Assembly (NCBI GenBank): GCA_905250075.1 | Contig: CAJNOP010000017.1 | Coordinates: 124,001 to 188,000, forward strand | DNA: 64,000 nucleotides | Direction of reading: 5' to 3' | Origin: Rotaria sp. Silwood1 | Lineage: Eukaryota > Rotifera > Eurotatoria > Philodinida > Philodinidae | Shown: piece by piece, positions 1-12,990 of the stretch | How the letters are laid out: each line of letters starts with the position of its first letter | How positions within the stretch are numbered: position 1 is the stretch's first letter | Position numbers and translations under genes: made by a program | Notes under the pieces: generated by a model | Database searches by the model: none | What the model saw: only the letters and a program-made list of their open reading frames with translations | What the model was told of the DNA's origin: nothing

Positions 1-187
1 GATTTTATTTTATTTTTATTCATTTTTCGACTTTATTTATTTGCTTCTATTTAAATGTTAGTATACTATACAAAGCTGATTAGTTTTTACTACAAATGTT
101 GAGATGGAAAAGAGATCCCAGAGCACCACTATAAAACAAAGTGATTTTCAGCATGATTAAATAAATAAATATTAAATTTCATAACAG

Positions 188-1502
188 TTATTTTCGATGA
201 AATTCAGGATGATTAGTTAGATTTTCTAATAACTTTTTTGGTTCAATTTTTTGTTCACAAATAAGATAAGCATCACGAAACATAGGAAATTGATCTAATA
301 AATTTCTGGCTTCAAGAAAACGATAAACTTCTTTAGCTGTTCCAGGACCTTGCAACGATTGTCCGTTAAGATCTTCTTTTTCAATTTCTTTTAATGATTT
401 ATTTGTTTCAGCCAATTTTTTTGCTCCATTATAATTTCTTCCACCTAATGCTGATGCAATTAAATCAGCAAAACCACATGATTCTAAATAAATTTCTGGT
501 GTTGATTCTTTTTCATGTAGACGACAAAAATTAACCATTTCTCGAAAACCTAATCGAAGAACCTTGAAACAAAAACAAACGTATTGTTTTATACAAGTAA
601 ATGAACAACAAAAAAACCGTAAAATCAATCAACATACAGCAGCTCGTGTATTAAAACCAGCTTTTAAACCATCAGCAAAACCAGCACACATAGCGATGAC
701 ATTTTTTACACCCCCAAGTATTTCAATAATTTCGACATCAGGATAAAAACGCAAACGAAAAACAGGTGTATCAATTAATTGTCGAACTATTTCACTATGT
801 TTTTCATCACGTGAACCAACTGTTGCTTCACAAAATACTTTTTCAGCTACTTCATGAGCAATATTAGCTGACAAATTAAAAATAAAATATTCAAATAAGA
901 AAAAAATCTAAATAATATTTAACAAACCTCCCATCATACAAAGACAAGGAATATTTAATGTCTTTTTAATTACTTGTGAAACTAATAAAAGATCATTTGT
1001 TTGTTCATCAATAGAGAATCCCTAAAGAAAAAATTTTTCAAATTAATTCATCATTTTCTATTTCTAACTTTAATTAATGTTAATGCAAATGCAGTTGGTT
1101 TTATTTTATTTTTTAATTCATCACAAGTTTTTTTAACAAATTGATGAGGTATAACAAATATAAGTATATCAGCATCTTTAACTGATTCAGAAAGATCAGG
1201 TAGAGCAATAACATTATCAGGAATTTTTTCATTTGGTAAATATTTAGTATTTTCATGTTGTTTATTAATAACTTCAGTTAGTTTACTTCCATCCTCTAAT
1301 GTTTCTTCTTTACACCACATCATAATTTTTTCATCATATTGATTTTTTAATTCACGAACTTTTTCACCAATATGTATAGCACTTTGTTTAGAGAAAATGT
1401 CAAAATTTTTGTAATCAAAAATGAAAATAAAACTTACATGGTACTTCCCCAATTACCAGAACCAACAATCGTAATCTTTTTCGGTGCCGTTGATGATGAC
1501 AT
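188..1502 (-). CDS. GPD1: Glycerol-3-phosphate dehydrogenase [NAD+], cytosolic
   Basis: Interconverts dihydroxyacetone phosphate and glycerol-3-phosphate with NADH in the cytosol, linking glycolysis to lipid synthesis. Five exons are read on the minus strand: 1438-1502, 1069-1381, 928-1021, 638-867 and 188-562, giving 358 residues, close to the ~350 usual for animals. The N-terminus reads KITIVGSGNWGST, the Rossmann GxGxxG loop. Exon 3 gives the LCMMGG stretch, exon 4 ILGGVKNVIA with the family's catalytic lysine, and exon 5 ESCGFADLIAS and the GPGTAKEVY stretch. All junctions are GT-AG and keep phase. The ATG lies at 1500-1502. The next gene on the same strand (APH1) ends about 250 bp upstream. 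Nothing is broken. Family assignment is very secure; splice sites are inferred by eye. Confidence 0.97.
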
Positions 1503-1754
1503 TTTGTGTATATTATGAACTAAAACAAAAAACGATACAATATTTTGAGATTATATTCAATCTTCTACAACAATCAAACAACATATCGTTTTTACTTAAA
1601 AAAGTATTGCGATGCTATGATCACTTTTTTTTTTTATTACATTCATTTCTCTTCGTTTATCTGCGCATTATTACGCTCTTCTATCTGTACAACAACAAAC
1701 ATGACTCAAAAAAAAAAAGAACTATACAACAAATAACAAATGTCCAATAAATCT

Positions 1755-4700
1755 TCATTGTCGATTTAATCTTTGACGAATATTAAATCCACGTAAAAAT
1801 AATGCATAAACAATCATTCCACATAAAATGACATAACCAGTTATAATTGAAATAGAATAAATTGGTCTTGTTGTTCGATTAAATAAAGTCTTTAAAAAAT
1901 ATAATATTCATTCAAGGTTAATCATTTGAAAAATTCATATACATACAAGACAAGAAAAAAGCATATGTGTTAAAACAACAACTGTTGGACCAAGATATTG
2001 ATGAATACCACCTTTATCTATTGATGTAAAAAATACGACACCCCAAAATGTATTTAAAAGAATAATAGCTAATGTCAGAAACGCTAAATAAAGAATAGAA
2101 AAAGTATTCAATTTAATAGATTCTCAAATATCAATTAACCTGTAGCAATAAAAAAATCTTGTGAATGTCCAAATATTCCAATAGTACCTGGACCAGTCAT
2201 GTCACTCAATACATTAACAATAGCAAATGTTCCACTTATAAAACCAAAACCATAACCAGCAGCTTCAATTAGAAATAAAAAACAACAGATAAAAAATAGT
2301 TGATTAGTTAGTTAAATAATAATGAAATCAGTTAATAGAGTGATTTATCACTATATAACTTCAATCATCAATTAATGATGAATAAGGCTTATTAATAAAT
2401 TTAAAAATCAATAAATAAAATTAACTAACAGTCGAATAAACCAAAGACTATATATAGAAATTCAAATACGTTATAGTATGATTCATTTTTTTTTCTTTTC
2501 TTGTACTTTATGATACAGATGATATTTACGACATACACATATGCATACTCTGCATCTGTACTCTACTCCAACTTTTTACCTCAATGTTAACGAGTAAAAA
2601 CCAAAAGCATAGTATAAGCCAGTCAAACGCTAAAACTTATAAAATACGTGTACATACGTGAATCGTTATGACATGCCATACGTATGAACGTGTCACAAAG
2701 TAAACTATATTTCTGTTTACATGTATGAAATTTTGCACATGTGCATGCTTAATATTTCAACTGCATGCGAAGACGTATGAATGCTTTTGTAGAGAATTCA
2801 CGTCTGTGCATTGAAGACAATTTAACAATGGCAGAAAAGACGAAGCACATGCATTAAACATACATAAACACGCAGCAATTCTTTTTTTTGTTCAGAGATA
2901 AGATTCGAGCTTACACACATTGCAGTGTATAAGACGAAGTTTTTCATCATTGGACGATTTTCTTACATTAGTACTACTATCAAAATGAAGAATATAATGA
3001 TCATCTAATAATAACTATCAGGTACATCTATACATGAATACTAATAACTGTAGGTGAATTCGAAAAATTGAGCAAAATTTTTGAGCTAATATAGTGTGAA
3101 TATATATAAGAGCGCTTTCAAAAGGCGAAATAAATAAATACAAACCGAAGAAAAAAAAAGGCATAGAGAAGTATATATACTATTAAATGGTAGAAATTTG
3201 CATGCCAACGTGGAGTCACTTCAGTAATAATTTTCGTAAATATCATCTTTTTGCATTAACATGCAGAATCAAGCAAATTTCTAGTCATCTGGAAGGTACA
3301 CATCAATGACACTGCAAGTTATGCACAGTCTCATGTTTTCTACTTATAAACTCTAAAATTCTATTGCATTTATATGCAACTATTGCAAGTATTTGAAATA
3401 GCTTTCATCTTCATGCATACGATACAGCGGCTTAGAAATATTTTCCACATAATCACGAATTTTTGAAAATTGCATGCGACTATAGGCGTTTTTTAGCTTT
3501 CGAATTTGGTCTGGAAGCTACTCAATATGTAAGTGATTTATCAAATGAATAAATTGTGGAAGAAAATGATGAATATAAATGGATATGAAAGATCATTAAA
3601 ACAACCTAATCAAAATATTGGGTTAAAGAGGCTATATTTAATAATACTAATAAAACAGAAGTCTCAATCGCAAATGAATGGCTAAAGCATTATAGCAACT
3701 ATACAAAAAATAGAAGAAAAGTTTATTGCAGATTCCACCAAATCAAGCGCCATGGATCTCAATGTGGAGTAAGTATTTATCTTCTATATCATGCAAACAG
3801 TGATTAAGTTACTGTTTATAAAACTGAAACTAGATACGTGATCATCTATATATATATTTTTTCACTAACCACTTAAATCAGTGTCAAGAATAGATTTCAT
3901 TTCAAATAAGAGCTATTCCACATTAAGCACAACCGACTCTCATAGAAACTATTCAATCAATCGCCATTGATTTGGCTAATTTTTATCTATATTATAGCGG
4001 CAACTGTTTGATGAATTTCTAAACAAGTCGTTCGAAAAATATTGTTTTGTTTTCACGAGCTATAGATTTTTCTAAAGTCACTATCGCTAGAAAAAAAGCA
4101 CATTCTTTGTGACACTTATATCTCGTCACAGATATATTCGTTGGACTTGAAATATTCATTGTAAACATATGTAAGATTTAGGTACCCATCATAGAATAGT
4201 GAGTTCAAATGAATAAACTGTTGATAAGTTGACCAATACGACTAAATACACGATCAAATCGGTATTTTTCAATAATTTATGAATACTTATACTTCGTGAA
4301 TGATATGTGTTAACAAGCTTAAATTATAGCTAAAGAGAGATCTCAATGTGTACTCATTCTGGTAAAAATTTCAGTTTTCGAGATAACTCTTGTTGTTCAG
4401 GAGGCTTTTGTCAAAACCGTGATTATGCTTAACTTACGATTTTTCAGGAGACCAATTTAGAAGAAAATGTGATCTATAGAAGCCTGAATTGAACGGTTTT
4501 AAACTACGAACTGATTATTGAAGTCTTGCAAGAGTCAGTCTGAAATGTCATATAATAACCTGTGTAGCCTTATCAATAGAAAAGGTCCTAAACGGCTTCT
4601 TTCTCAGGCTTAATATACTCAAATCATTCAGGAATAAATAGAAAAGTTTCTATACATGAAACAGTTTTCTATCCAGTACAAATTAGCATATGGTCTTCTA

Positions 4701-5989
4701 TTAGTTCACATATATGATTTCTTAGAAAATGATAACAAAATTTTTTTATCTCCAAATTTAGTGAATAAGAAAAGTTTAAGAAAATTCGTTACTTTCAAAG
4801 AAGCTATATCTGTTAAGTAATAGAAGATCATATGCCAATTAGTACTGGATAACCAATTGTTTCATATATAAAAACTTTTCTATAATATTCTGAACGATTG
4901 GAATATATTAAACATGAAAAAGTGATCATTTTGGAGTTCCTTTAATGATAAATCTCTGGAAGTTATTCTACTATGTCTGAGAACGATTTTTGAACGACTT
5001 TGAAGTATCTGGTGTGTAGTTTTCAACCATACAACTCAGATTTCTAAAGACCATGCTTTTCTCTAGACTAGTCCCTCCAACAATAGTTATCTAGAAAACT
5101 GAAATTTTCACCAGAATGAGTATTCATTCAGATCTCTCTTTAACTATGACTTTAAGTTTGTAATGTGAGTCATTCACGAAATATGAATATACATAAAATA
5201 ACGAAAAATGACAATCTTTCCGTGTACTTGGTAGTATTGATCAACTTATCAACAGTTCATCCATTTGAGCTCGTTATTTTACGATGAGTATCCTAATCTC
5301 AATAGTATTCTCAATAAAAAACATCCAGTTCAACGAATATATCTATAACGCGATATAACTGCCATAGAAAATGTGCTTTTTTGGCGATAGTGACCTTAGA
5401 AAAATCTGTATATTTCGAAAATGACTTAATATTTTTTCGAACAGCTTGCATAGAAATCTACGAAACGCTTGTCGCCATAACTTGTACAAAAAACTAGTTA
5501 AATCGGTGACCATCGATTGAGCAAGGTCGATCATAGCTTAAATCGAATGGCTCATAATAATTATCTATTGTTCGTTTTTTTTTAATTACCATATGCAACA
5601 GCAAATCTATCAAAAACCATGCCTTTTTCTGTTAATTCTTGTAATTGAACTTTTTGTAAAGCAAATTCAGCTTTTCTAAAACAAATACAGTTAACGAACA
5701 ATAAAAAAGAAGAAATCCAATAAAATCTTTACTTAATAACACGATAAAATAAATATCGAAATATTTCTTGAAATAAAACAGCAAATGGTACTGCAAATGC
5801 AAGTTGATTACGTAATGGAACAACTATAAACCAAAGTAATGAAGATAATAATAATGATAATAACCAAAAAAATGCACTAGTCATTGCAATAATAATACGA
5901 AATGGATGATGTGCAATCGTAAATACAAACATGGAAAAAGGTATTCCATATGCAATTAAAGTACAGCCAGTACATTCAATTATCGTCAT
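1755..5989 (-). CDS. APH1: Gamma-secretase subunit APH-1
   Basis: A multi-pass scaffold subunit of gamma-secretase, which cleaves Notch and APP-type membrane stubs with presenilin, nicastrin and PEN-2. Five exons: 5733-5989, 5590-5675, 2140-2262, 1947-2083 and 1755-1889; 245 residues against ~250 in animals. It opens with TGCTLIAYGIPFSMFVFTIA and AFFWLLSLLLSS, then LFQEIFRYLFYR, a TM4 region GYGFGFISGTFAIVNVLSD with glycine spacing, then AFLTLAIILLNTFWGVVFF and VVVLTHMLF. Human APH-1 has LHTFWGVVFF in TM5; here the conserved histidine is Asn, while the TM6 histidine is kept. Intron 2 is 3.3 kb and holds a large inverted-repeat element (3910-5553). Only 91 bp separate its ATG from the PTGES2 stop. 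Identification is secure. Confidence 0.95.
3910..5553. mobile_element. Full-length inverted-repeat (foldback) element in APH1 intron 2
   Basis: The left arm (about 3910-4705) is the imperfect reverse complement of the right arm (about 4813-5553). Matching blocks run end to end: GAGCTATTCCACATTAAGC at the left end pairs with the reverse of GCTTAAATCGAATGGCTC at the right end. Interior blocks around 4090-4140/5330-5385 and 4640-4702/4813-4877 pair too. Only about 100 bp lie between the arms. Arm identity looks like 70-80 percent by eye, so the copy is old. No ORF of useful size is present. The flanks share ATAA directly outside both ends, a weak candidate target duplication. Most likely a non-autonomous foldback-type DNA transposon. 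Confidence 0.75.
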
Positions 5990-6080
5990 TATCTAAAATA
6001 ATTCTCCTTTTTAATCAAAAAAAAAGATAATGATTCGATTTATTTATTTTCTGTTTATTTAAAAAAAAAAGGAAAAGTAT

Positions 6081-9000
6081 CTAAGAAACCGAACGAACTG
6101 AAGTATCAACACGATGAAGTTCAACTAAATTTTTCATACGTTCAAGCCATGGTTGAATTTTTGTATTAGTCATTAGATCTTGAAATGCTTCACTTCCTTG
6201 AATGGCTGTTAGAATACCATAAACATTTAAATCAGCTAGATTTGGTTCCGATCCACCTAAGTGAAAACAAAAAGAAATAAATAGATTGATCAAAATCTAT
6301 TAGTTTTTTGTTTATTGTCATAATGTTTTTCATATTTATTAATACAGAATTAGTTTTATCTGTGTTATTACCAAATGGATCAATATGATAGTCACAGAAA
6401 AGTCAAGAAATAGACCATAAAATTGCTAATCAAATATTCATAAGTGATTTTCGAAAGAAAAACGTGTAACAAATAAAAAGATACTTTTCTTCATATTTTA
6501 TGTTTAGTCAGATTAATGTTAGAATAACGTTAAATTTAAGTCGAAATATTTTCAGCAAAAACTATCTTCTAAAAATGGTAGTGTGATAGATTCTAACAGC
6601 AACTATATATGACATAAAATACCGTTTCTATCGCAAGACAAGAACTATAACAAGAAATTAACATGATCTTACACACATATTCTATTGTTATATGTGAAAC
6701 AATATGCGCGAATCTGATAAAAAACAAAGGAAGAATAATCCTCAACTAAGAAAAATATATGAGAATTGTTGTATTTGATATACGTGAAAGAAAAATTTGA
6801 TTAAGGTTAATGTCAGTTGCTTTCATTTCATTTGTATTTCTACATGATATTTGATGAAGCCTTTGCTCTTTAACTATACACTCAAGAGATTCAATAAAGA
6901 ATACGAGTAATATTAATCACATGTTTCAATAGTCTCGAGAATCCCCTATCTGAAAGATTGATTTTGATGTTATACATTCAATCAAATGCTGTTTTTAACT
7001 TTTTTCTCCCTGTTGGATCATTTTGGATACATTCATATAAATTATTTATTTCGAGTGATAAAATATTAGATTGAGACGGTTCTACAACGTTATATAGGAC
7101 ATTTAAAGAGCTATAAATTCCTAGAAAAAAGGTTAATGTTTTTTTTTATTATTACTTGGTAAAAATTCATAAGTTGGACACTAAGTACTTTGACGTTTGT
7201 GAGACCGGTATATGCTACTACGGACATAAGCTATTCATAGAGTAGTTTTCAAGAACTTACTGATTATGGACGTGGAAGCTATTTTTGTCATGCCAATTTG
7301 GGTCTAAACTTTTTGATCTAATAGCTCTGCTCTAAATACATTTTACAGACATGCGATAAAGACGTATGCTGAAGTTTCATCAAAAACCAAGTTTCTAATC
7401 AAACTGTCGCATTCTTATACAATTATATTATTAGGGGTAGTTCAAGCGGGAAACATCAAACATTACGAGACCTTCAACACGAAAAAGCGATAATGAGTCG
7501 CATGTTTGACAGAAACTTAGTTCTTTTTCAGTACCCACAAACCTTAATTTATACACAAGTGATGCAATCACACATAGCACCATATGAAAGTAAGAATGAT
7601 ACATGAAAAATGTCAATATATCCAATGGAATGAGTGAATATAGATGATCTCATCGGTTAACGGTAACTTAATGTTGAAATTTACCTTTTTTGAATTTATT
7701 GCAATGTTACGATAAGATAATAACTATACGTCTTGTAGAATAGTGGAAACTACAGCAAGTTGAATTTACAAAAAAAGATCAGGAAAAATTATAAGGATTT
7801 TGAAAAATTTTCAAAGCAACTAATATTTCTTCTCGTAAAGCGTTTCATACACCATTATACACGTTTACTAAACATTTATATTTATATTCATTTGTTATGT
7901 TCAACGTTCTTAAATTAATTGTTAGTTATTCTCAGCATCTCGTTGAGTTACTTCTCTATAATACTAATAAAACTTGTTTAGCAGTTTTCTTTTTCAGGGT
8001 TGTGATCTATCGACGTTCGACTGATTGTCTTTCGGCCAATGGTCGTAGATTCTTCAAGCACAAAGACTTCAAAAGATTTAAGATGACTTTAACATATTTC
8101 AGAGAACATCATGATACTTTGAGAATGAAGTTTTAGCTATATCCTCTGTCAAGGTATTGATTGATAAAAACTATTTTTTTAAACAGTATTTAGCAGTGTA
8201 AATCATTTTCTAATTATACTATTTCAAAAAACTCTATTCTTACCATGAAAATCTTTATCACCAATAGCATTAATCCATTCATTTCCACATTCATATAAAG
8301 ATATTCTAACATTATCATTTAAATGATATTTTTTCTTAAGATATATTGCTAAAACACGCATAGCAATAGCTCCAAAATAAACAAAAATCCAACGTTGATA
8401 CCATGGAAATATTTCTTCCCAATCGCCAACTTTTGAAAACCAATGCATTGTATTAAGTGATTGTTTTAATGTACTATAAATATTTGGTGATATTACATGA
8501 ATAAATTTATTATCAACCCATTCACGCCATTGACGTTCAAATTCATTTTCTTCATTAGATTTTGGTTTATTAATAGTTTCATTTTGAAGTTTTTTTGAAT
8601 CAATGTCAGATTGAGATGATGATCTTGAAAAAAGTCTAGCAAAGAATGATTTTGATTGTTTATTAACTATTGATTTTTGTTCTTCTTTAATCATTTCTAA
8701 TCGATCATTTATTAATGGTTCAATAATAAAATATCTATTTGGATAATTAAAAAATAAATTTCCTTTCTGATCTTTTTCAACAACTGATTTATATAATTTC
8801 ATTATATTTTTAAATGTTTTTGTTGGTTGACGTAAATATGATTCAATAGCTGATATAATTAGATTGGAATCATTTAATTGTATGTGTTCATTTTCAATAA
8901 CAACTATTGGTACACTATTATATAAAGACCATTTCGTTTCTTTTTGTGTTACACTATTGACTTCGACTATATCGTATGGTATACGATTATAATTTAGATA

Positions 9001-9506
9001 AGCACGTACTTTACAGCAAAATGGACTAAAAAGAAATAATAAAATTTTATCATTAAAAGAATAATTTTTTTTAAGCACGCAAACCAAGTTACAAATTGAT
9101 AAAGTGTTACATTAAATGGAAAATTTCTTTGTGGTGGAACATCAAATGTAATATGTTTAGTTATTGGTGGTGGCAAAGGACGAGCTTCTAAAGCTTTACG
9201 TTCGAGTAATTCAGCATTTGCCACATATTCAGGTAGACTTCCTTCATGTTTTCTTACTTGACGTAAAGCATAGATTGTACCGATTAATGCTCCGGTAGCA
9301 ATAGACAATAGATAATAATGATAACGGCGAAGACGAGGTGATTGTTTAGATGATGAAGAATCAATTTTTAGTTGTTGTTTTTTAGCTTGAATGAGGTCAT
9401 TGTTGTATTGATCAGAGGAAAGAAGACGAGGAGTAAATGATAGAAAGCGTTGACGATATAGAGAAGAAGGAAGTCTTCGACTAGTAGAGATAAAGAAGAG
9501 AGACAT
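6081..9506 (-). CDS. PTGES2: Prostaglandin E synthase 2 (membrane-associated, GST/glutaredoxin-like)
   Basis: Isomerises PGH2 to PGE2, and is known as a thiol- and heme-binding GST-fold protein anchored by an N-terminal segment. Three exons: 9085-9506, 8244-9025 and 6081-6256; 459 residues, longer than the ~377 of human. The ATG at 9506 gives MSLFFISTSRRLPSS, a basic, serine-rich leader; an upstream in-frame TTG is not a credible start. A hydrophobic segment (YYLLSIATGALIGTIYAL) follows. Joining exons 1 and 2 restores TCPFCCKVRAYL, the CxxC glutaredoxin-like active site. VPIVVIENEHIQLNDS and SNLIISAIESYL match the thioredoxin part, and HVISPNIYSTL and GGSEPNLADLNVYG the GST C-terminal part. 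Extra length comes partly from a Ser/Asn/Lys-rich insert (around 8570-8650). Intron 2 is 2 kb. Confidence 0.95.
6257..8243. other. Long PTGES2 intron, no recognised content
   Basis: This 2 kb AT-rich intron separates the last two PTGES2 exons. Short open stretches occur on both strands (for example around 7900-8130 on the plus strand), but none shows a recognisable motif. I see no inverted terminal repeats. Confidence 0.5.
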
Positions 9507-11426
9507 TGATTTAGATTGTTCACAAATAAGTTTAATTTTTTGAACCAAAAGTCTTTCTATCCTTGATACTATAGCTAGCTATAAGATAGTATTTTATCGA
9601 AATATACTTTAACCAACAGAAATCAAATGTCAAATAGATGTCGCTTGTTTACTAATGAATTGAATTTCTCTTTTTGTCAAAATATAATATATAGAATCAA
9701 AGATAGAAATACATGGTAACAAACGAAAATGTAAGTGTTAAAATTATTGAAGTCATTATCTTATGTAAAATATTTATATATTTACGTATTAAGACTTGTG
9801 AAAAAAACGTTGAATCGATGATCCTAAATGTATTTGGGAAGTTGAAAAGTCAATCTTTGTGAATTACACAGTTTCAAAAAGGATTGTTACGATTATCGTA
9901 TACGGTCATAAATGAATAGATGTATTGTGTTTACACACTGTAGTTTAATGTTAACTAGATCAATATGTTTTACGACCATATTTATAGTGTGTCATACATG
10001 ATGCGTGTTTATGGCTGAAGAAAGATAACCCTCTTTACACAGTTGGCGTGTTTCTATAGATGTGACATTTTAGTTGAATCCATCTGTTCATACATGAAGA
10101 CAATGGTTTTTTATATGATTATTGTAGCATGAGTAGACATAACTTTTTGTTCTCAATAACCTGACAACAGAGACACACAGATGCTTAAAAAATGCATGCA
10201 GGAGACCGGAACTATATTGAAATATTTTCGCCTTTTACAACGGTTTGTTATTATGTATGAACGACCGCTGGAAAGTATAGGAAAAGTTGTATATCTCTCT
10301 ATTTAGCCTTAATAGTGATGACAATATACACTATCATAAAACGTTACCTAAAGATATTTTAAAAGGTCACAGTTCATTGCGTTGGGGTAGAGGTCAACAA
10401 AAACTATTGTCTAATGGCTAGAAAAGCTACTATAATTAACAAAGACTTGACATTAATAGAGAAATGATAGTATCAAATAGAACTCGGCAAAGTCCATTAA
10501 TTGTATGTCATTATATGACAACAACTGATGATAGATTTAAGGCATTTCATCGATATTACACACATACAACCCATAAACAATAGCTGAATACAATACCTTC
10601 ACATTGTATCGTAAAAGATTGTCATACATGGCAAAGTTTTGTACCATAATGAACAATGATACAGTATATCTTATATGTTTGTCGTTTCTAGACTAAATAC
10701 CATTAGTAGAATATCAACTAAGACTATAATAATCATGCTCTTTAATTCGATAATTACTAAACGAATAGATAAATTTTGGAGACTTTATTAATGTATTTTT
10801 ACTATCAACCTTGTCTGCAACAGGTTTTGATGTTATGAAGTCTCCAGTACAAGTTTATTGACATATCAAAGAATAACATTTAGATTAAAAAAAATATACT
10901 TGTCCAAAATCTAACAAATTAACTAGATAATTTTTTAACTTCGGTACATTCGAAAAATAGAATGATGTCGATTGATAAATATAGGGCATCATGTCCAGCG
11001 TCCGCAAAGTAAAAACCAGACTTTTTAAATTTTGACTCAATCTAAGGTAGTTTTAGGTTTAAAATAGAGTAACAATTGTGTACAATATGTTTGAAATCTT
11101 CAGTACGTGTATGTGTACCGATACGTAAATATTGTAAGCGTTACGGAGCATCGTGCATACAAAGTCATGAGATAATATGAGATTGCTTATATAATTAAAA
11201 CCAAGATAAAGTAACATGCCACTGTAAATTTGTAAGATCAAAGAGAAATAATGAAAAGAAATGTATTAATTATCTAACATCATTTTTATTTATATCTATA
11301 CTATCGTTAAAAACTAAAACGAAAATAACAATAATGTATTAGTTATTGTATCAGATAAATTATTTTGTCAACAGAAATAAGTGAACAAAAAATTTTGTTA
11401 ATAAACTGTGTTGGTATGAAGTCCAA
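9507..11426. other. Intergenic stretch, no gene seen
   Basis: About 1.9 kb of AT-rich sequence lies between the PTGES2 start and the 3' end of the small MGCC gene. No ORF with coding character, tRNA or repeat structure was recognised. The part next to 9507 probably contains the PTGES2 promoter. Confidence 0.5.
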
Positions 11427-11958
11427 TTAGTTGAATTGAATCATACGTTTGTGTTCAAGAAGATTTTCAATAGCTGCTCGCCATTGTTCATAACTTGTCT
11501 GATTCATTTGCCAGCCAGCTTGATACTCACCTTTTCCAGGAACTATATAAGTTATTATCAAATGTGGACGATCGATTCGATAAAGACCATTAAACCCTAC
11601 TAAATAAAAATGAACAAAAAACAAAATTTAAATGTCATTTTTTAAACTTACAAGTTTTATCATAAATATTTGTAATAGCAAAAAGAGGTATATGTAAAAA
11701 TCCTCGATCTTTACAGCAAGAAGTACCAATAACTTGAGAAAAAATACCATCTTGTGTTAAAACCAATTCTGCATCACCCAATGTCTGTCAATAAATAATA
11801 ATAAATCATTAAAATTAAAATATAATCAATAAACATACTTGAAAACGGCCTCGTGCTGTTGTTCCATGATATCGAGAACTTTCACCTTTCGTTTGAAGAA
11901 CTATTGCCGAATGAATTCGATCATGATCGAGTGTCTTAATAGACAGACAACACCCCAT
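11427..11958 (-). CDS. Small putative lipid-anchored protein (MGCC N-terminus), unknown
   Basis: Three exons (11839-11958, 11652-11784, 11427-11599) with clean GT-AG junctions and preserved phase give a 141-residue protein. I do not recognise the family. It begins Met-Gly-Cys-Cys, the pattern of proteins N-myristoylated on Gly2 and palmitoylated on adjacent cysteines, so membrane attachment is likely (inference). The middle has alternating hydrophobic stretches (ELVLTQDGIFSQVIG, GFLHIPLFAITNIY, PHLIITYIV). The end has a helix-like YEQWRAAIENLL preceded by GWQMNQT. Beta strands followed by a terminal helix containing Trp resemble a PH- or PTB-like fold, but this is a guess from pattern only. 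No transmembrane segment is seen. Confidence 0.75.
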
Positions 11959-12990
11959 TATGATTGATATATATATTTTATGTTATTTCTCACTCATCAA
12001 AAGGTGCTCAGGTGATCTATCTTATTTGTATGTATACCCCTCAAGGATGAGTCAATCGATGACAAACAAGGTAAGTGTCATCAAACCAATTCGTTAGTAA
12101 TCATGAGTGGGTTTTCAAAAATAGTCACAGATGTCATTAGAAAAACATATCGTCAATAAGTTATATAATAATTAAAGTTTTACATTATTGTCTATTTTTT
12201 AAATGCTTAATAGATACAATTAAGAGTAATATAGTACTTCTTGTCTTTTTCTAACTATATATATATATAAAGCAAAAGAGCGATCAGATAGTAAATAATA
12301 AAAAGAAAAAATTCATGCACGAATAAATAGTAACACTCTTTCGCTAAATATCTTCATTTTTCTCTGTCTTTTTTATTCTTTTCCTATTGTTCTCTCTTGT
12401 ATTCATCTCTTCTACTTTTTTATAGTAATCTTGTTTTGTTGAGAAACTCATGTCTTGACAATACGATATTCGAAACTGATGAAACACTAAACACAAGATA
12501 TTCTATTCGAGTCCTACATATGTACAAAGTTTCAGGTCAAAATTTCCAAATATAATTTTTTTTTCAATGATTGGACTGCTGCAAAAAAAAAAGGAATCTA
12601 CTAAAAAGTCGCTATCTGAGTCAAGTCTAAGCAGCAGTATAAAACGTTTGGAAGTTACTTTACTCTAATGATGTCGCATATACTGGCAAAATTGGCGAGG
12701 AGGTGGAACGTGGACAAAGTAAATCATTTGCAAATGTTCGCTAATCAGTAAATCAGTGTCAAAATATGTATTTTGTGTCGTTTCTGATGATTTTTATTTT
12801 ACTATATATAATAGTCTTTAAATTAGTACACGAACAGTATTATATTAAAGTATTATTTATTTGCATTCGTATACTACAATAAAGAAAAAGAACGATTAAA
12901 ATACTCTGCCTTACTCTTTCTGTTTCTTTCGGCCGACAGCAGTTAAAAAAGACACTCACAAAGAATTATTGTTTTTTTCTGCTTTTTACC
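11959..12990. other. Intergenic region between divergent genes
   Basis: About 1 kb of AT-rich DNA lies between the minus-strand MGCC gene and the plus-strand gene at 12991. It should contain both promoters. A short (TA)n run sits near 12259. I cannot define core promoter elements. Confidence 0.5.

Noticed and set aside
9507..9548. PTGES2 start at 9548
   Set aside because: The codon is TTG. The first ATG at 9506 gives a plausible targeting leader.
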